The notes: a model not told the origin generated them from the sequence alone. 64,000 bases of DNA from Agelaius tricolor (GCA_023055355.1 JALJCS010000037.1:1178001-1242000); one strand, 5' to 3'. Shown: positions 34,106 to 46,636, counted from the stretch's first letter. Translations and numbers: made by a program.

Positions 34106-34630
34106 TGCATGAACTACAGGTCAATTTTGGCTCTGTTTTGAAGTGCACCTTAGGGTACTTCATCTCTTTGAATCACCTGAATTTCCTTCCCAATCTCCCT
34201 GCTATCCCAAGTCTTTGGACCTGGATGTGTCCCCTCCAAGGGAAGCATTGTCCCATTTCCATGCTGTGGGTCCAGAAGTAACAAAATGAGAAGTGACTTT
34301 ATGTGCCCACTGTTCTGAGGTTTCAGGTTGTCATTGCTGCCCGTGCTTTCCTCCTCAGAGAAATTCAGGAAACTCTTGTTGTTCTTTGCCTCCAAGCTAA
34401 CAAGCAGCTGGAAATGGCACAGGTTAGTTATGTTTAAAAAGGAAAATTGTTTTCTTTTATTTACTCTGTTTTCTTCTTAATTTTCTCAAGTGACCTTTTC
34501 TCCATTTAATGTTGAAAAGGACAAACAGAGCAGCTGATTGACCTGAATATCTTTATTCTTGAGCTGTTGAACCCAGGTGCTCACTCACACACAGTTCAGC
34601 TGACTTCTCTGGGATTTCAACCTATTTGCT
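34106..34630. other. unique sequence
   Basis: Nothing recognised in this part. Confidence 0.45.
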
Positions 34631-34636
34631 TTCACA

Positions 34637-34707
34637 TAAACAAAACAAAAATAATAAAAACCAAACCAACAAACAACAACAACAAAAAACCCAAACGAAA
34701 ACAACAA
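34637..34707. repeat. A/C-rich low-complexity tract
   Basis: AAACAAAACAAAAATAATAA followed by CAACAACAACAAAAAACCC. Similar in character to 3305-3658. Confidence 0.85.
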
Positions 34708-35399
34708 GAGCACTTTTCAATTCTTTACCTTTTCTTTCTTCTGCACTTTCACCATCTGGATGCCCTTGCAAGAGCATGGCACGCTGGTGTTGACATTTTT
34801 CCTATGGATGACTAAACCTCCCCCCATATCTTCAGAAATCCTTTCTTTCCCTTACCTCCTTTGGCCCTTCTCTCTTTCTACAATGCTTTCCTTACGTTGC
34901 TGCTCCCACGTGATGATGTTTCCCAGGGCAAAAACATGCAGCTGCTGTTAGAAAACAAGGGAGGAAATACAATATCTCTCCAAACAGCTTTACATTTCAT
35001 CCAGCCCTTTGAAGATCACTGTGCATTGAACACGGATCTTGTGCTGGACTCCCCACAGCAGCCAACATCTTCTTTCATCTCAGAGACGACACAATTCATT
35101 TGGTTGTGAACTATTCCAATTGCTCTTCCCAAAGCCTCTTGTTGTGTGTGCAATCCTTGGCAGGAGGTTTTTTTGCCCACTTGCATCTTTCCCTGAGGTT
35201 TCTCTTAAATTAATTTCTTGCCATCTTCCCCAGACCTGAGTGACCCAAAAAGGAGATGGGGGAGAGAGGAAATTTTGTTCTTTGAACAAATGTTGCCCTT
35301 CTTCTGCCACATCCTCAGGCTCTTGAAACACCTCTTTAACAATGCTTGTCCTGGGAGCAGCCCCTGGAGCACCTGCCACTATTAACCTCTTTCCATGCT
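34708..35399. other. unique sequence
   Basis: No recognised feature. Confidence 0.4.
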
Positions 35400-35960
35400 G
35401 AGAACTGGACTTTTTATTACAGCTCTTTGATTTTTATGTCACAGTTTGTTTTCAATCCATGAAAGAACTTTTGCCTCTTACCTCAATCAAGGTAACCCAC
35501 TAAGCTATCCTTAATAGCTCCTTGTGAGGGCTCCTCTCAAAAAAAAAATCTTTTGAATACCTAAATAATTCGCCTCAGCTTGTCCAGAGATATCCATTAT
35601 TTTTGCTAACATTTTGAAATGCATTAAAATTATCATCCTGATTTACTGAAGCAGCCTCCATGCTGGTTTGTCCCAAGCATTTGGGGACATTGTAACTCTG
35701 TCTTCAATGGTTTCCCTCTTATCTTTTCTTCAATTGAAGCAAGGTTTGCCAGCCTGTAATTCCTTCACCCCCTTCTCCACCTTTATTTAAGGATGGATAC
35801 AACACTGGCCACTTTTCAGCCCTCTGGCACGAGTTCTGATTTAATAAAAAAGTGACAGGTTTTGTGCTAATAGCTCTACTTCTCTGCTCTCTCGTTGCTT
35901 CTGAAGCTGTGCCTGGTCCCAGTGACCTATAGAAAATTGATGGTTTCATCCAAGAGTCTT
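35400..35960 (-). mobile_element. ancient CR1/L3-like LINE relic, reverse-transcriptase region
   Basis: Read on minus, 35850-35720 gives a decayed form of the LINE reverse-transcriptase stretch. In intact elements this segment reads roughly PEDWKVANVxPIFKKG followed by NYRPVSLTS. Here remnants in shifting frames are KVASVVSIL and NYRLANLAS. Flanking minus sequence also resembles the region between this motif and the 3' part of CR1 ORF2. Frameshifts and stop codons are many, so it is a dead fragment. The 76-codon open frame at 35719-35949 is part of it. Confidence 0.5.
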
Positions 35961-38124
35961 TACATGTGCGAGCAGGTCCATTAACTTCCTCAGCCCCCCT
36001 CCAGCTTCAGAGAGCCCAGCTGCAGGAGTGAGCCTCTGATCAGGGCTGCTCCCTCCATCTGTCACACTGAGCACGAGTGTTTCCATGCCATCTTCTGCTT
36101 CATGAATTTTTGGGTGGGTTTTTTCCCAGTTTTTCTCCCTTTCCTTGCCATTGTGGGCTGATGTTTGGCCAAGGGCTTTTTTTACTGTATTGTCTGTACA
36201 AGAGCAGGTGAGCCAGTCCTTGTATGAACTGTGGGCTTCCAGGACACATCTTTATCCTCCATTATCTTGCAAGGAGAGCTATGAAATGGAGACTTTTCAT
36301 TCCTCCCTATGGAGATATGTATGGGGTTTTTAGTTTGTTTTTTTTTTTTTAAATATATATTTTCCAGTTATGCTGGTTATGTTTCCTCCTAGGAATTGAT
36401 GATGGAGGGAATTCAGTGAACCAGAAAGCAAAAGTGATTGCATCCTCAGAGTAAAATGGGAAAGGTATAAAAATACAGGAGAGTGAAAAGCTGTTTAGGT
36501 TAAGCAGCATTAGTAGCACAGTAGTTCCTGGATATAAAATGTCACAGGTGGACCAAACACTAAGAGAATTATGAGGAGGAGTGGAGTAACTCCTGGAATA
36601 AGGGAAAGGGGACAGGAATTCAGCTCTCTGTAAGTTGGTGTTCAATCTGTTTCAGATCAGGATTCTCTGTGTGACTGCCTGAGAAGACAAAGAACTGGAT
36701 TTGATGACACAACAGATTTCTTTCACCTTTTTGTCCCAATGTTTCTGGGGGTTCAGGGAGGATGATGCCCTCAGTGGCAGCTGATTTGGACCGTGGCTGA
36801 AGAAGCACAGCTGGCAGACAGGGCCATGAACTGCTCTGATGGGGGAGTCACCTCCTGGGCCATGAGGTGTTCAACTGCACTGACTGATTAACCAAGGACA
36901 CGTTGGCGTCACACACAATGTCCAACTCATATTTTGGGGTGGATGCAGACAACCCAAAACCTTTGTGTCAAGCCAAGTGCAAGGTTTGCAAGATGGTGGC
37001 AGAAATTCCCTGGAAACAGCACCAAGATAGACAGTGAGAGAGGAGAAAATGAGCAGCTGAAGGACAGCACCAGCAGGGAAGCATAAAAAGCATTTCCCCT
37101 CTTGCTGATCTTCTTTTGCCTTGACAGACTGTCAGGATCTGCTCTGCTCTCCTCTCCACTTTCTCACATGGCACCTCCACAGCCAGCCCTTGACAAAGAC
37201 TTTTTGGTGGCCATTCATTAATTTTGCTGTGGCCTTTAGAAACGTCATCTTGGCTCCAAAGCTTTCTTGAAATACAGTGCTGCAGATTTCCCCAAATATC
37301 CCTGGCATGTTATATGGCACCGGGGTAATGCAAACTCTCTTAAAACAGAGATGAGGCAAACAGTGCTAATTTATGCCTCGCTTTTTATTCCCAACATAAT
37401 TTTGATTTTAATGTCCCATCCTCACCACATCAATATCTTTTCAGTACTGGCATGTGGAAACAAAAAAGTAAATATTTCATTTTCCTTCCTTTGGCTGAGA
37501 TGCTCACCCAGAGCTTCTGGGAGTATGCAAATGAGACGTGACTGAGGGATGCTGCTTGGGTGCTTTATGGGACATCAGGGCAGGAGGATATTGCCCACGA
37601 GCATCAGTGTGAATGGAAAATTAGCTGCACTGGGAAGTGATGTATGATTTAATATAGCAAAGGATATTTACAGTAAAGCAACAGCTCACAAGGATACATT
37701 GCAGAATCACAGGCTCTGCCTGAAGGATCAGAAAGGTTTATTTATTTAAGATATAAAAATCAAGCTGCCCTTCTGCTTTGTTCTGCTGGGTATTCCGAGC
37801 AGGCCAGTGGCCTGTTGCTTTAACCATGACATATTTACTTTGCTCACAAAACCCCTGCACGCTTCTATCAAAATCTGGGATTTCTCATCATTCCAGCTGT
37901 GGCTGGTGTCCAGAAATCCCCCACAAGTGATCACTGAACATGAGCAAGGCCTGGGAGGGGCATTGAATCTGGCCTGGCTGCAGCTGCACAGCTCCCTTGT
38001 GCACCAATTTCTTCATCATCCTTTTGACAGGCTACAGATCTGACCTAGTCCCAGAAACTGTGACCAAATGTGTGGGGATTCTGAGACCCAGTCGAGATTT
38101 TTTCCATCATGCTCTGCCAGTAAG
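35961..38124. other. unique sequence
   Basis: A poly-T run lies at 36338-36349, followed by AAATATATATTTTCC. No gene or repeat family is recognised. Confidence 0.45.
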
Positions 38125-38190
38125 GAGTCTCGAAGCAAAGCTTAGAAGCAGACCCAGGACTGGGCTTAGTCACCTGGAAATGACTTCTTG
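38125..38190 (+). mobile_element. possible diverged LTR 5' fragment
   Basis: GAAGCAAAGCTTAGAAGCAG, ACCCAGGACT and CACCTGGAAATGACTTCTTG can be aligned by eye with the start of the LTR near 11345-11415 (CCAAAGCTTAGAATTAAACC, CAGGATTTG, CTTGGAAAAGGCTTCC). The match is short and perhaps 70 percent, so chance is possible. Confidence 0.25.
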
Positions 38191-40969
38191 AAAAAACTTG
38201 CATCTGTCAGCCAAGATTATTTAAGTCAAAAAGAAAAACCCCACTTTGGCTGAAACCTTGTGCCCGAGGGAATCCACTGCACTCACACTCCAGTGGGACA
38301 AGGGCTTATGAAGAACCTCTGGAGACTGTCTCTGAGGCTCAGTTTTCCTCCCAAGGAGATGGATTTGGCTTCACTTTGGGGAATCAGTTCTTTTGTTTTC
38401 CACCTCTTTATTGTCTCAGTACTTGGAAAAATAGGGCTGGATCCAAGCTCCAGGTAGTGCTGCTGATGGTTTCACACAGCCAACCTCTTCCTGCTGTCAC
38501 ACAACTTGCAGAACGAGGCTGCTAAACAAATATAGCCTTGAGATTTCCATTTTTGAGAAAAAAGTGACTTTAAACAATGGGATCTTTTCTATCCCACCCC
38601 CATAAACCCACTGAATGCAGAGGCTTGGGTGTGCAGCCAGCAGCCAGGGTGCTGGAGAGGATGGGGGAGCTGGGGTGGGGCTGGTGGAGGAGCTCATGGC
38701 AACTGGGATCAAGCTCCCTCCCACTCCATCAATTTTCCCATCTTCCTCTTCCCTCATGCTTTACTCCAGCTTTTCATGCTCACCAGTGAAGTGCCTGGTG
38801 AAATAAAGGCTGGAAGAGCTCAGTACTTGTCTCAGGCTGTTTGTGGGGACCCAGCACTAGATTTGTCTCTGTATTTCCTGTGTCTGGTGGGTAATTCCAT
38901 AGCAGCACTCAGATCCTGGGGTGACAGATGCCTAGCAAATGCAGCAGGTAGATTAAGTTATTTTAGCAGCAGTGAAAAGCATTCACAGATGGGGACTGCA
39001 CTGAAGCTTTACCCCTCGTGGAGGATGTCAGTGAATGCTCAGCAACCCCTTAAAACCAATGTCCAGGCTTAGAGCCAAGTCCAAAACACCTTTGCACCAA
39101 CTGTACAGCATAAGGCAAGGAAGGGAGCCCATATTTTCCTAACTTTTGTCACCCCTGGACTGCCTGTGTCCTATCCCATCTGATAGAATGGCATCCCATC
39201 CCCAGAGCTGCCACCAGCCCCCAGCAGCTCCCACAGAGGGACAGGGACAGCAAAAAAAGAAGCAATCAAGGGGATCTCAGCATCCCCATGCCTCAGAGGG
39301 AGGGCAGTGAGAAAAACCTCTCTGCTCAAGCAACCACAGTGTTGGGAGTGAAGGAGAAGGAGATGTAAAGTAAACCTGGGCCTGGTTTGAAGCTGTGGGG
39401 AGGAACTGCCTGCGTGCAGCAGCTTTGCTGAGTGAAGTGTGAGCAGTGCCGGGCTCCCTGCGGTGCTTTTCAGCTCTGTCTGTGCAGCACCAGTGAGGCT
39501 GAGCACGGCGAGGATGCTGAGCCTGCCACTCACCACAGGGGTGACCCCTGCTCTGCAGAGGGGTGGATCCCCATGATCCCACCCAGGGAAAGTGTCAGCT
39601 CCGCTCCACGGGGGGAAAGGAAGATGCCAGGAGCTGCCAGCAAGGAAATCTGAGCTGTGTGCCAGAGCATCCCTCCACTCTGGAGCTGCACAGTGGGATT
39701 TGTGCTGGGGTGGCTCTGCATTCTGAGCTCTGGGGGCTGGGGAGAGGCACAGGAGAGCCCTGCTGGTGCCACAGCACTGCACTGTCCCCTCCCTGGACCC
39801 CACAGCAGCAGCTCCTGGTCCCAGGGAAGGATTTCATCAGCAGGAGCACGGCTGCAAAGCCTCAGTGGTGATTCTGGAATAAGGCAGCACAGGGGAGGGA
39901 GGCTCACAGCTCCCTCATGGTGAGGAGCTGCTTTGTGTCCTTGAATGAATCCCTTTGAACATTGTGGGGAGGGTTGGCTGCTGAAGAGCTTCTGTTCTCA
40001 CAATCTCCATTTCTTATCTGAATCTTACTCACTCACATCTTTAGCACTCAGTTCCATGTGCTTTTGTATAAATGCAAATCATATAAGTTTTAAATTTACC
40101 CTCTTTTCTGTTTCATTGATGATACTCTTCTGTTCACTACCAATTCGGAGGCACTTCTGGTTGGAGTTGAAGCCTAAAAAAAACTTTGATTCTCTTGAAA
40201 AATCATAAATATTTCCAGGATGTGTTTATATTGGCCTTTTCATTGCACAGAAAGAAAGGAGGAGACTGCAGAGATGTCAGACAATAATCTCTCTTGAGCA
40301 TGAAGGCTGAATGGGAAGCTGCTTTTCCTGTTTGCATACAATATATGCTGCTCTTTCATGCAGCTCCTTTAATCAGGTTTTGTGATCAAATTCTGGCCTG
40401 TTTTGTGTAATTCACAGGGCTGGTTTTACACATGCTTTGCAAAGAGAAAATGTCAAATGCTTGTACTTGCAAAGCAGCCGTTGGGGATGTGCTGGCTGTG
40501 AGCAGGGCAGGGGTGAGGGCAGGGGCACCTCAGTGTGGCCACAGCACCCTCACAGGGATGGGAAAGGGGAGATATTGAGTGCAACCAGAGGAGCAAAAAG
40601 TCACCTTCAAAGCTGCCTGTGGGAGAAACTTGGACTCAGCAGCAGCATCTTGTGGAGCTTCCTGGCAGCTCCTGGCTGCTCCTTTCCACTGGTGGGATGG
40701 CTCTGAGCTGAGCACAGTCGGAGCTGGGTGTCTGTCAGCAAGAGCAGCTGCCTGGATGCCTTCACACTCCTGCTGTGCAGGGATTGTGCTGGATGTGAGC
40801 AAACACAACAAATAAACCAGCCTGGGGGGGGGCTGTGAACTGTTGGGTTATTGGGTGTGAGGTTACAGCCAGGCCAGAGGATGAACTTGAGCCAAATGAG
40901 ATGTGCACAAACACGGCTCCAAAATTTGGGGGAGCATCAGCACAACTGAAATCCCATCATGGCAGGGTG
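38191..40969. other. unique sequence, GC-richer in 39.16-39.94 kb
   Basis: The 39160-39940 part is G/C-richer and gives open frames up to 210 codons on minus and 102 on plus. They overlap on opposite strands, lack domains, and the region has few CpGs. No repeat family is recognised. Confidence 0.4.
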
Positions 40970-40975
40970 ATGCCT

Positions 40976-41311
40976 TGTGGATGTGACAGCCTGGTCAGAG
41001 AGGCACAAAACTAGATAAGTTTTCCCAGAATTGGCCAGGGAGACTTTAGGAAGCTGGAGATAAACAATGATAGCTTATTATTGAAAAACTACCTGCAGGT
41101 GTTGTTGTCCCTAATATCTGTTTTCTTGTTATTCTCAAAGAGTGTTTATAAAAGGGCATCTTGTTAATTATCCATTCAGGTGAAATGTATTAACTAAATG
41201 ACCAATCAAGCCCACCTGGATGGGAACAGTGTATGAAAGAGCAGTCTGAAGTAAATGGCTCTCCATGCCAATCAGCCTTGTGTTGAGTCTATATCTTACT
41301 AAACAGTGACA
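40976..41311 (+). mobile_element. solo LTR with perfect target-site duplication
   Basis: A 336-bp element beginning TGTGGATGTGACAGCC and ending CAGTGACA, flanked by ATGCCT at 40970-40975 and 41312-41317. It carries GTTTATAAAAGGGC as a TATA box and a GACCAATCA CCAAT-type box. The 6-bp duplication suggests a class II-like integrase. Strand is inferred weakly from the TATA box. No internal sequence is attached. Confidence 0.78.
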
Positions 41312-41317
41312 ATGCCT

Positions 41318-41528
41318 TTCTCTTGGTCTTAAAATTAAGAGCCAGACACAAGGCATAAAGGGCTTTTACCTCAGTATTTAATTAGGATTTTTATTTTTAC
41401 AGTCAGTCAAGGTGGACCACACCAAAACGCACATGTGATAGATTGTGCATACAATTTTATAGACGTTGCAAATTAGCATATCTAACAAAGATGTCCCAAT
41501 GAGAGGCTTGAATTAACAGCATGACATC
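41318..41528. other. spacer between two LTRs, possibly older ERV sequence
   Basis: AATTAGGATTTTTATTTTTA followed by CAGTCAGTCAAGGTGGACC has an LTR-like look on the minus strand (AATAAAAATCC). I cannot assign it. The 41535 LTR may have inserted into an older element. Confidence 0.3.
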
Positions 41529-41534
41529 CCCCTG

Positions 41535-41901
41535 TGTGGTAGCAGGCCCCCAGCTGGGTAATAATTAGCACTGACTCCATGATAGCAGAAGGCTGAACCA
41601 TTGCTTTGTTCCACTACACTATATTATACTGTTTTAATAAGAAACCTCTAACCCTTCCAGACAGTCCAGTACAGCTTTGACCTGACTGGTCAATCCATCA
41701 AAACACCATCACCAGTGTCCAATTAAGAAACCACCCTTTGGCAAGCAATCTCCATAACACATTCCACATGTGCGCCCCAACAGGTGCAGCAAGGGAAGAT
41801 AAGAATTGTTTTAATTCTTTCTCTGAGCTTTCTCACAGCTTCCCAGGAAAATCCTGGGCGAATCTGTGCCTGCCTTCTGTGGCCAGAGAGCTGCTGCCAC
41901 A
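41535..41901 (-). mobile_element. solo LTR (TGTGGCAGC family, copy B)
   Basis: Minus-strand start TGTGGCAGCAGCTCTCTGGC at 41901, end at 41535 (TGTGGTAGC on plus). Flanks CCCCTG (41529-41534) and CCCCTA (41902-41907) form a 6-bp target-site duplication with one mismatch. It is the same family and orientation as 2716-3108. The two copies differ most in the U5/R-like end, where copy A is expanded in AT-rich palindromes. Confidence 0.8.
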
Positions 41902-41907
41902 CCCCTA

Positions 41908-44900
41908 TCCCAATGTATTCCCCCTAGATGGGTTTTTTCTTAGTTTATAGGATGTGTTTTATAGAGGATCTTGGTTTCTTGAGGTAGTGCACAGTTTTGC
42001 AGCTTCCAAATCTGAGGTCCTTAGGATGTCTGGTCTTCTGGCTCAACAGAATACCAGGAAATGTTAAGACATCAGACTCAAGGAATGGTAAGTATGCATG
42101 CTAAGGGCACTGAGAATACATCAGAGATATAAAAAGAAAAGGTAAAAATCATCATGGAATCAAGTGCCTCACATGGGGGGAGCTTCTGGCAGAGAGTTCA
42201 AAGTGCTCAAGGTGACCCTACACCAGCCCTTTGCAAGGCTGGGATTCCCAGGCTCTGACAGAGCCTGCCCAGGATGGAAAAACAAATAAAGGATGAAATT
42301 TGCCAGAAAATGATGAGGAAAAACACAGGTAGTCTACAAAATGACTGTGAGAGCTTTCCAGGCAAATTCCTGCAGGTGAACAAAGGCTCCCTGGAACTAA
42401 ATAATGGTGAGGCTTTAGGGCATTGCTGTGCATGGCAGGAATTATCAGCAATGTATACCTATATATTCCTCATATTTTACATATTAGAAGCTTGCACCAG
42501 TAATGAGCAAGAAGAGGAGAAAAAAGGGGGAAAAAGAAGAAATGAGGACTTGGGCAAAGGGATGAGGGAGAAATGTATCAGACCCAGATCTCCATAAAAG
42601 ATGAAGGCAGCTCTTCCCATCCCAGGCATCCTGGTCCTGATTCTGATCATTTGTATCATTTGTATTTGTATCATTTATACCCAGGTATCCAGTTGGAAGC
42701 TGAAAAAACTGAAATCGCAGTTAAACCAATGGATAGGGGGAAAAAAGTTGTATTGTTTGCTGAAACCCCCAACATTCCCATAAGGGAATTTCTTTTTTTC
42801 TCATAGGAAGGACAGGGAGGCTGGAATGAGCTGTCTGGGGTGGAGTTTGGGATGTGCCTTGTAGGACAGCTGTGAGTGGGTTTGTCAAACATCAGGAGTG
42901 ACACAAATAGTGTCTGTGACTGTCCCAAAGGAAAGGCACAGAACAAACTCCAGCAGCCTATTCCTACCCTGTGACACTGGGACTATGGGAGAAATGTTAT
43001 TGGGTTTATTTGGGTTTTGGAGTTGTTTTACTTGACCAATAATTTCCTGATATTAACTCAAAATAAAACACCAATAATCCCTCTACAGCAGTAGAAATTT
43101 ACCAAACTGAGGAATTTCCTTTCAAAAAACATCTTAAAGTGGGACACTCATTGCAGTTTATGAGGATAAGAAAAGCCATCCAGGGAGCCAGTACAGGAAA
43201 GCTGCTCCTGTGACTGATGCCAGCTGGGCTGGGAGAGTGCTGGGTTTTATTTGTATTGTTCTGCCATACGTGTCTTGTTTGCTTTTGAACAAGGCTGCTT
43301 GCACTATGGGTAAAATGCAAGCAGCATTACTTTCAGATATAATGCCTAAAACCTCTCTGAAAACTGCCAGAGACTCACATGCTATAAAATGAAGGTTCAT
43401 ATAAAGAGAAAGATAGAGAAATTCAGATATAAGACTCTGTAAGCATTTTTACATGGAGAAAACCTATTCCTAGCCTGATTGTCTGCCTTCAAACAGATGC
43501 TAAGTAAAATGGTTTATTTAGGATGATTGATTATAGGAACCTCACTCATACATCCCAAACATATTCTACAATCACATCTTCTTTTCATTTGCAAGGGCTG
43601 AAAAGAATTTTCATATCTCTTCTCCCCCTTGTGATTTATCAATTCTGAGGCTAAGCCTGTTATCAACATGGGTTCAGTGCAGAGCTCCCAGAAGCCACAC
43701 ACATTAGCATGTCTTATTAAACCCAGGCTCTGGTTGGAGCTGCAGGAATAGCAACGCTCTTTCTAAAGAAAAAAGAAATAATAAAGGATCAAATTCTGCA
43801 TTTATTAGTTCTTCTCCTGTCAAAGATCTCTCTGGATGTCGACGGGGCTTTCTGCTGCACTGCCAAGGCCCACGTGGAACAATTTAGGTGGTATTGATCT
43901 CATCAGATTTAATCCTTATAAAAGTTAGGGACTTATTCTGAGACAGTTCCACTCTGTCTGTAGCAAGTGGAGAGGGCTGTGTTTCATCCCACTCGATGGT
44001 GGTGTTTAAGATGGATCAGAAGGATTGTCCCAGAAGTGCCTATCCTTGCAGCTGCTTTTACAGGAGTCCAGCTGCTCAGCCTGGCTTTGAGCTGACCAGG
44101 TTTTAGACAGCTAATGTCAAATATGATTAAATTCATCCTCAGAGCTTCACTCAGAGCCCACTGGAATAAACAGGAAATTTTCTGTTGACCCAAGTGAGCC
44201 CTGGACCAGGTTTTGATGCCAAGAAAATAGATAAATCCAGAACCTTTTCTCCCTCCAGATCAGGGTGTCAAGATGTTTTTGTCCTCTTATACCTGTTTGT
44301 CCATTGCCTTTGGAATGACAAAAAAACACAATAACCTGAATGGCAGACTTGTTCTGAGCATCAGAACTGGGACCAAAGAGCCCCATTTCTAAATTAATAC
44401 AAGGTTAAATGAAACTGGCTCTGAACCCCATCAAAAGCAACAGAAATACTCCCAATGGGAGCTGGCTCACATTCTCTGTTAGGCGACAGAGGCGTTCATT
44501 TTACCTTTGCAGATGAATCATGGCTCCTGTGGGTTTGATTTTACAAACTTCCTACAGAGATCAAACCCAACGTGTCTGAAATGTGTCCTCTGCATGACAC
44601 CATGTCACTGTGCCCCAGTGGGACGCAGCTTCCTGTTCATTACAGGGATCCTTCTTCCAATCCATCCCTAAAAAGAGCTTCAAATGAGGTGATTATTAGA
44701 GGTGGCTCTGCTGTCACTTGTTCCATCAGAATTGAGTACCAGGTTCCAATTCCCTTGGTGCCATGGGAGTGGGCAGGCTCCAAACTCCTCTGGGAGGTGA
44801 CATGAACTTACAGGAGCATTGACCCTGTGCTTGCATTGATCCCTCCTGGATTTTATTCCCATTTTTCTTTCCAAGACAGGCAAATTACGAGCTAGCATGG

Positions 44901-45714
44901 CCTCCTTACTGCAGGTCCAGGAAGGGAACTGGAACCAGGAGAAGCTGAATGTCTGAACATGTGTGGTGGCTCCATCTGAACAGCAGCCAGGGGTGCTCTG
45001 TTGGCCAACAGCACCCAGCTATCTCTTGGGATCATGATGTGTTTGCTGCCTGGATGTCAACCCACTGTAGGAAAAACCAAGGATTTCTAGACAGTGGAAA
45101 AGAAGCCAGTCAGATGTCTCAGAATCAACCTGATCTGGTAAGGCTGGCTTTACTCTAACCAGAAATCCATGGCCTCCAAGGTGCCCTGTCCCTTGCCACT
45201 GGTGACTATCCAGAGCAGGGGGCTGTGGCAGGAAATGAAAGCAGAGGTGGAAGGGATGTGCCTCAGCTGACAGCACTGTGAGGGGAGGGAAGGAGGAAAT
45301 GGTGGGACAGAATCTGGCTTCCCACCCAGAGAGGCACCTTTGCTCCATCACTTTTGAAGCTTAGGATGGCTGATATTTATCATATTTGTAATGCCAAGGA
45401 AGAAAATGAAGGCTGGGGCAGATCCCAGCTTATTCACCTGCCCTTTCCCAGGGCAGAAAACCCCTGCAGATGAAGGAGCCAGGTGTGGAGGATGCAAACA
45501 GAACCTGATCTCTCCCTGGGCTCACAGTGCTCCACCCTCACTCAGCACTGGCTCTCCTGGTGCTTTGCTGAACTTGGAGCTCTGCCTGCACAAGGCTGGT
45601 GGCTTTTATCCCACAGTGACACAGGGATGGGGACATCAGGACTCTGCTGTCCTCCAGGTGAGCGAGCTCCAGGCTCACCACACGTGCCTCAGATGCTGCA
45701 ATTCCCTGATTGCT
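41908..45714. other. unique sequence
   Basis: The 42505-42570 part is strongly purine-rich (GAAGAGGAGAAAAAAGGGGG). It is followed at 42601-42783 by a 60-codon frame with a hydrophobic ILVLILIICIICICIIY segment and a basic tail. I do not recognise a protein in it. The rest holds no supported feature. Confidence 0.4.
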
Positions 45715-46004
45715 CCAACCCCTGCAGAGCAGCACACACTCTGAACAATCCTCCTGCTTCCTGCTCGGCCAGGGAACACAGGCAGCCTCAAAAACTGAAC
45801 CAGGCAGGGCACATCCCAAGGTGAACCAGCCTGGCTGTCACTGGTTTCCAACTCTTTCACTGGCCAAGGGCAGTGAGAGGAGCGTTTTGTGCAGCAGCTC
45901 CTTCCCCCTGTGTAAATGGGAGCTCCCAGCTGCCAAAGATCCTACAGCTGATCAGAGCTGGGCAGCTGCTGACGCACTTTGTTATTGTAATTTCTTGTTC
46001 ATTG
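45715..46004 (+). repeat. local segmental duplication, copy A
   Basis: About 290 bp repeated directly at 46350-46636. Blocks such as GAGCAGCACACACTCTGAAC, CCAGGCAGGGCACATCCCAA and GGCAGCTGCTGACGCACTTT are shared. I count about four substitutions over roughly 275 aligned bases, plus a small indel at the left edge. No known repeat family is recognised in the unit. Confidence 0.92.
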
Positions 46005-46349
46005 CACCATGGTCTAGCAAGAAAAACCAAGAAAAATGAATTTAAGTTTGCCATCCCAAAACCCAAGTGAGCTACTTATGAGCAGCTATTATTGAATGAA
46101 CCCATCTCTGTGGCAAAGGAGTGGGGTGACTTGTTAGGAGAGGTGAAAAACCAACCAAGCTGGGTGATAGCTGGTGGCCTGTGAAACAAACCTAAGTTGA
46201 CTCTTAATTCTTCTCCAAGGAAAACCCAGGAGCCCTAATGAAGCGACTTGAGGGCTATTTAAAGGGGGTACAGCTCCTTTAAAAAAGAATGCAATCTCTA
46301 CAAGCGGATAAATACTGATTTCCCAATTACATTGTGGGCCCTCAAGCAG
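46005..46349. other. spacer between duplicated copies
   Basis: 345 bp of unrelated sequence with no recognised feature. TTAAAGGGGGTACAGCTCCTTTAA at about 46259-46282 is a near-palindrome. Confidence 0.5.
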
Positions 46350-46636
46350 CCAACCCTCGAGCAGCACACACTCTGAACAATCCTCCCGCTTCCTGCTCAG
46401 CCAGGGAACACAGGCAGCCTCAAAAACTGAACCAGGCAGGGCACATCCCAAGGTGAACCAGCCTGGCTGTCCCTGGTTTCCAACCCTTTCACTGGCCAAG
46501 GGCAGTGAGAGGAGCGTTTTGTGCAGCAGCTCCTTCCCCCTGTGTAAATGGGAGCTCCCAGCTGCCAAAGATCCTACAGCTGATCAGAGCTGGGCAGCTG
46601 CTGACGCACTTTGTTATTGTAATTTCTTGTTCATTG
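46350..46636 (+). repeat. local segmental duplication, copy B
   Basis: Direct copy of 45715-46004. It ends at the same base (CTTGTTCATTG) and is followed by unrelated sequence and a 22-base poly-A run at 46720-46742. Confidence 0.92.

Noticed and set aside
39171..39907. 210-codon minus frame and several overlapping frames
   Set aside because: GC-richer DNA with few stops; overlapping frames on both strands, no domain, no CpG island, no splice context.
40976..41901. A full provirus bounded by the two LTRs
   Set aside because: The LTRs belong to different families, have separate target-site duplications, and only 223 bp lie between them.
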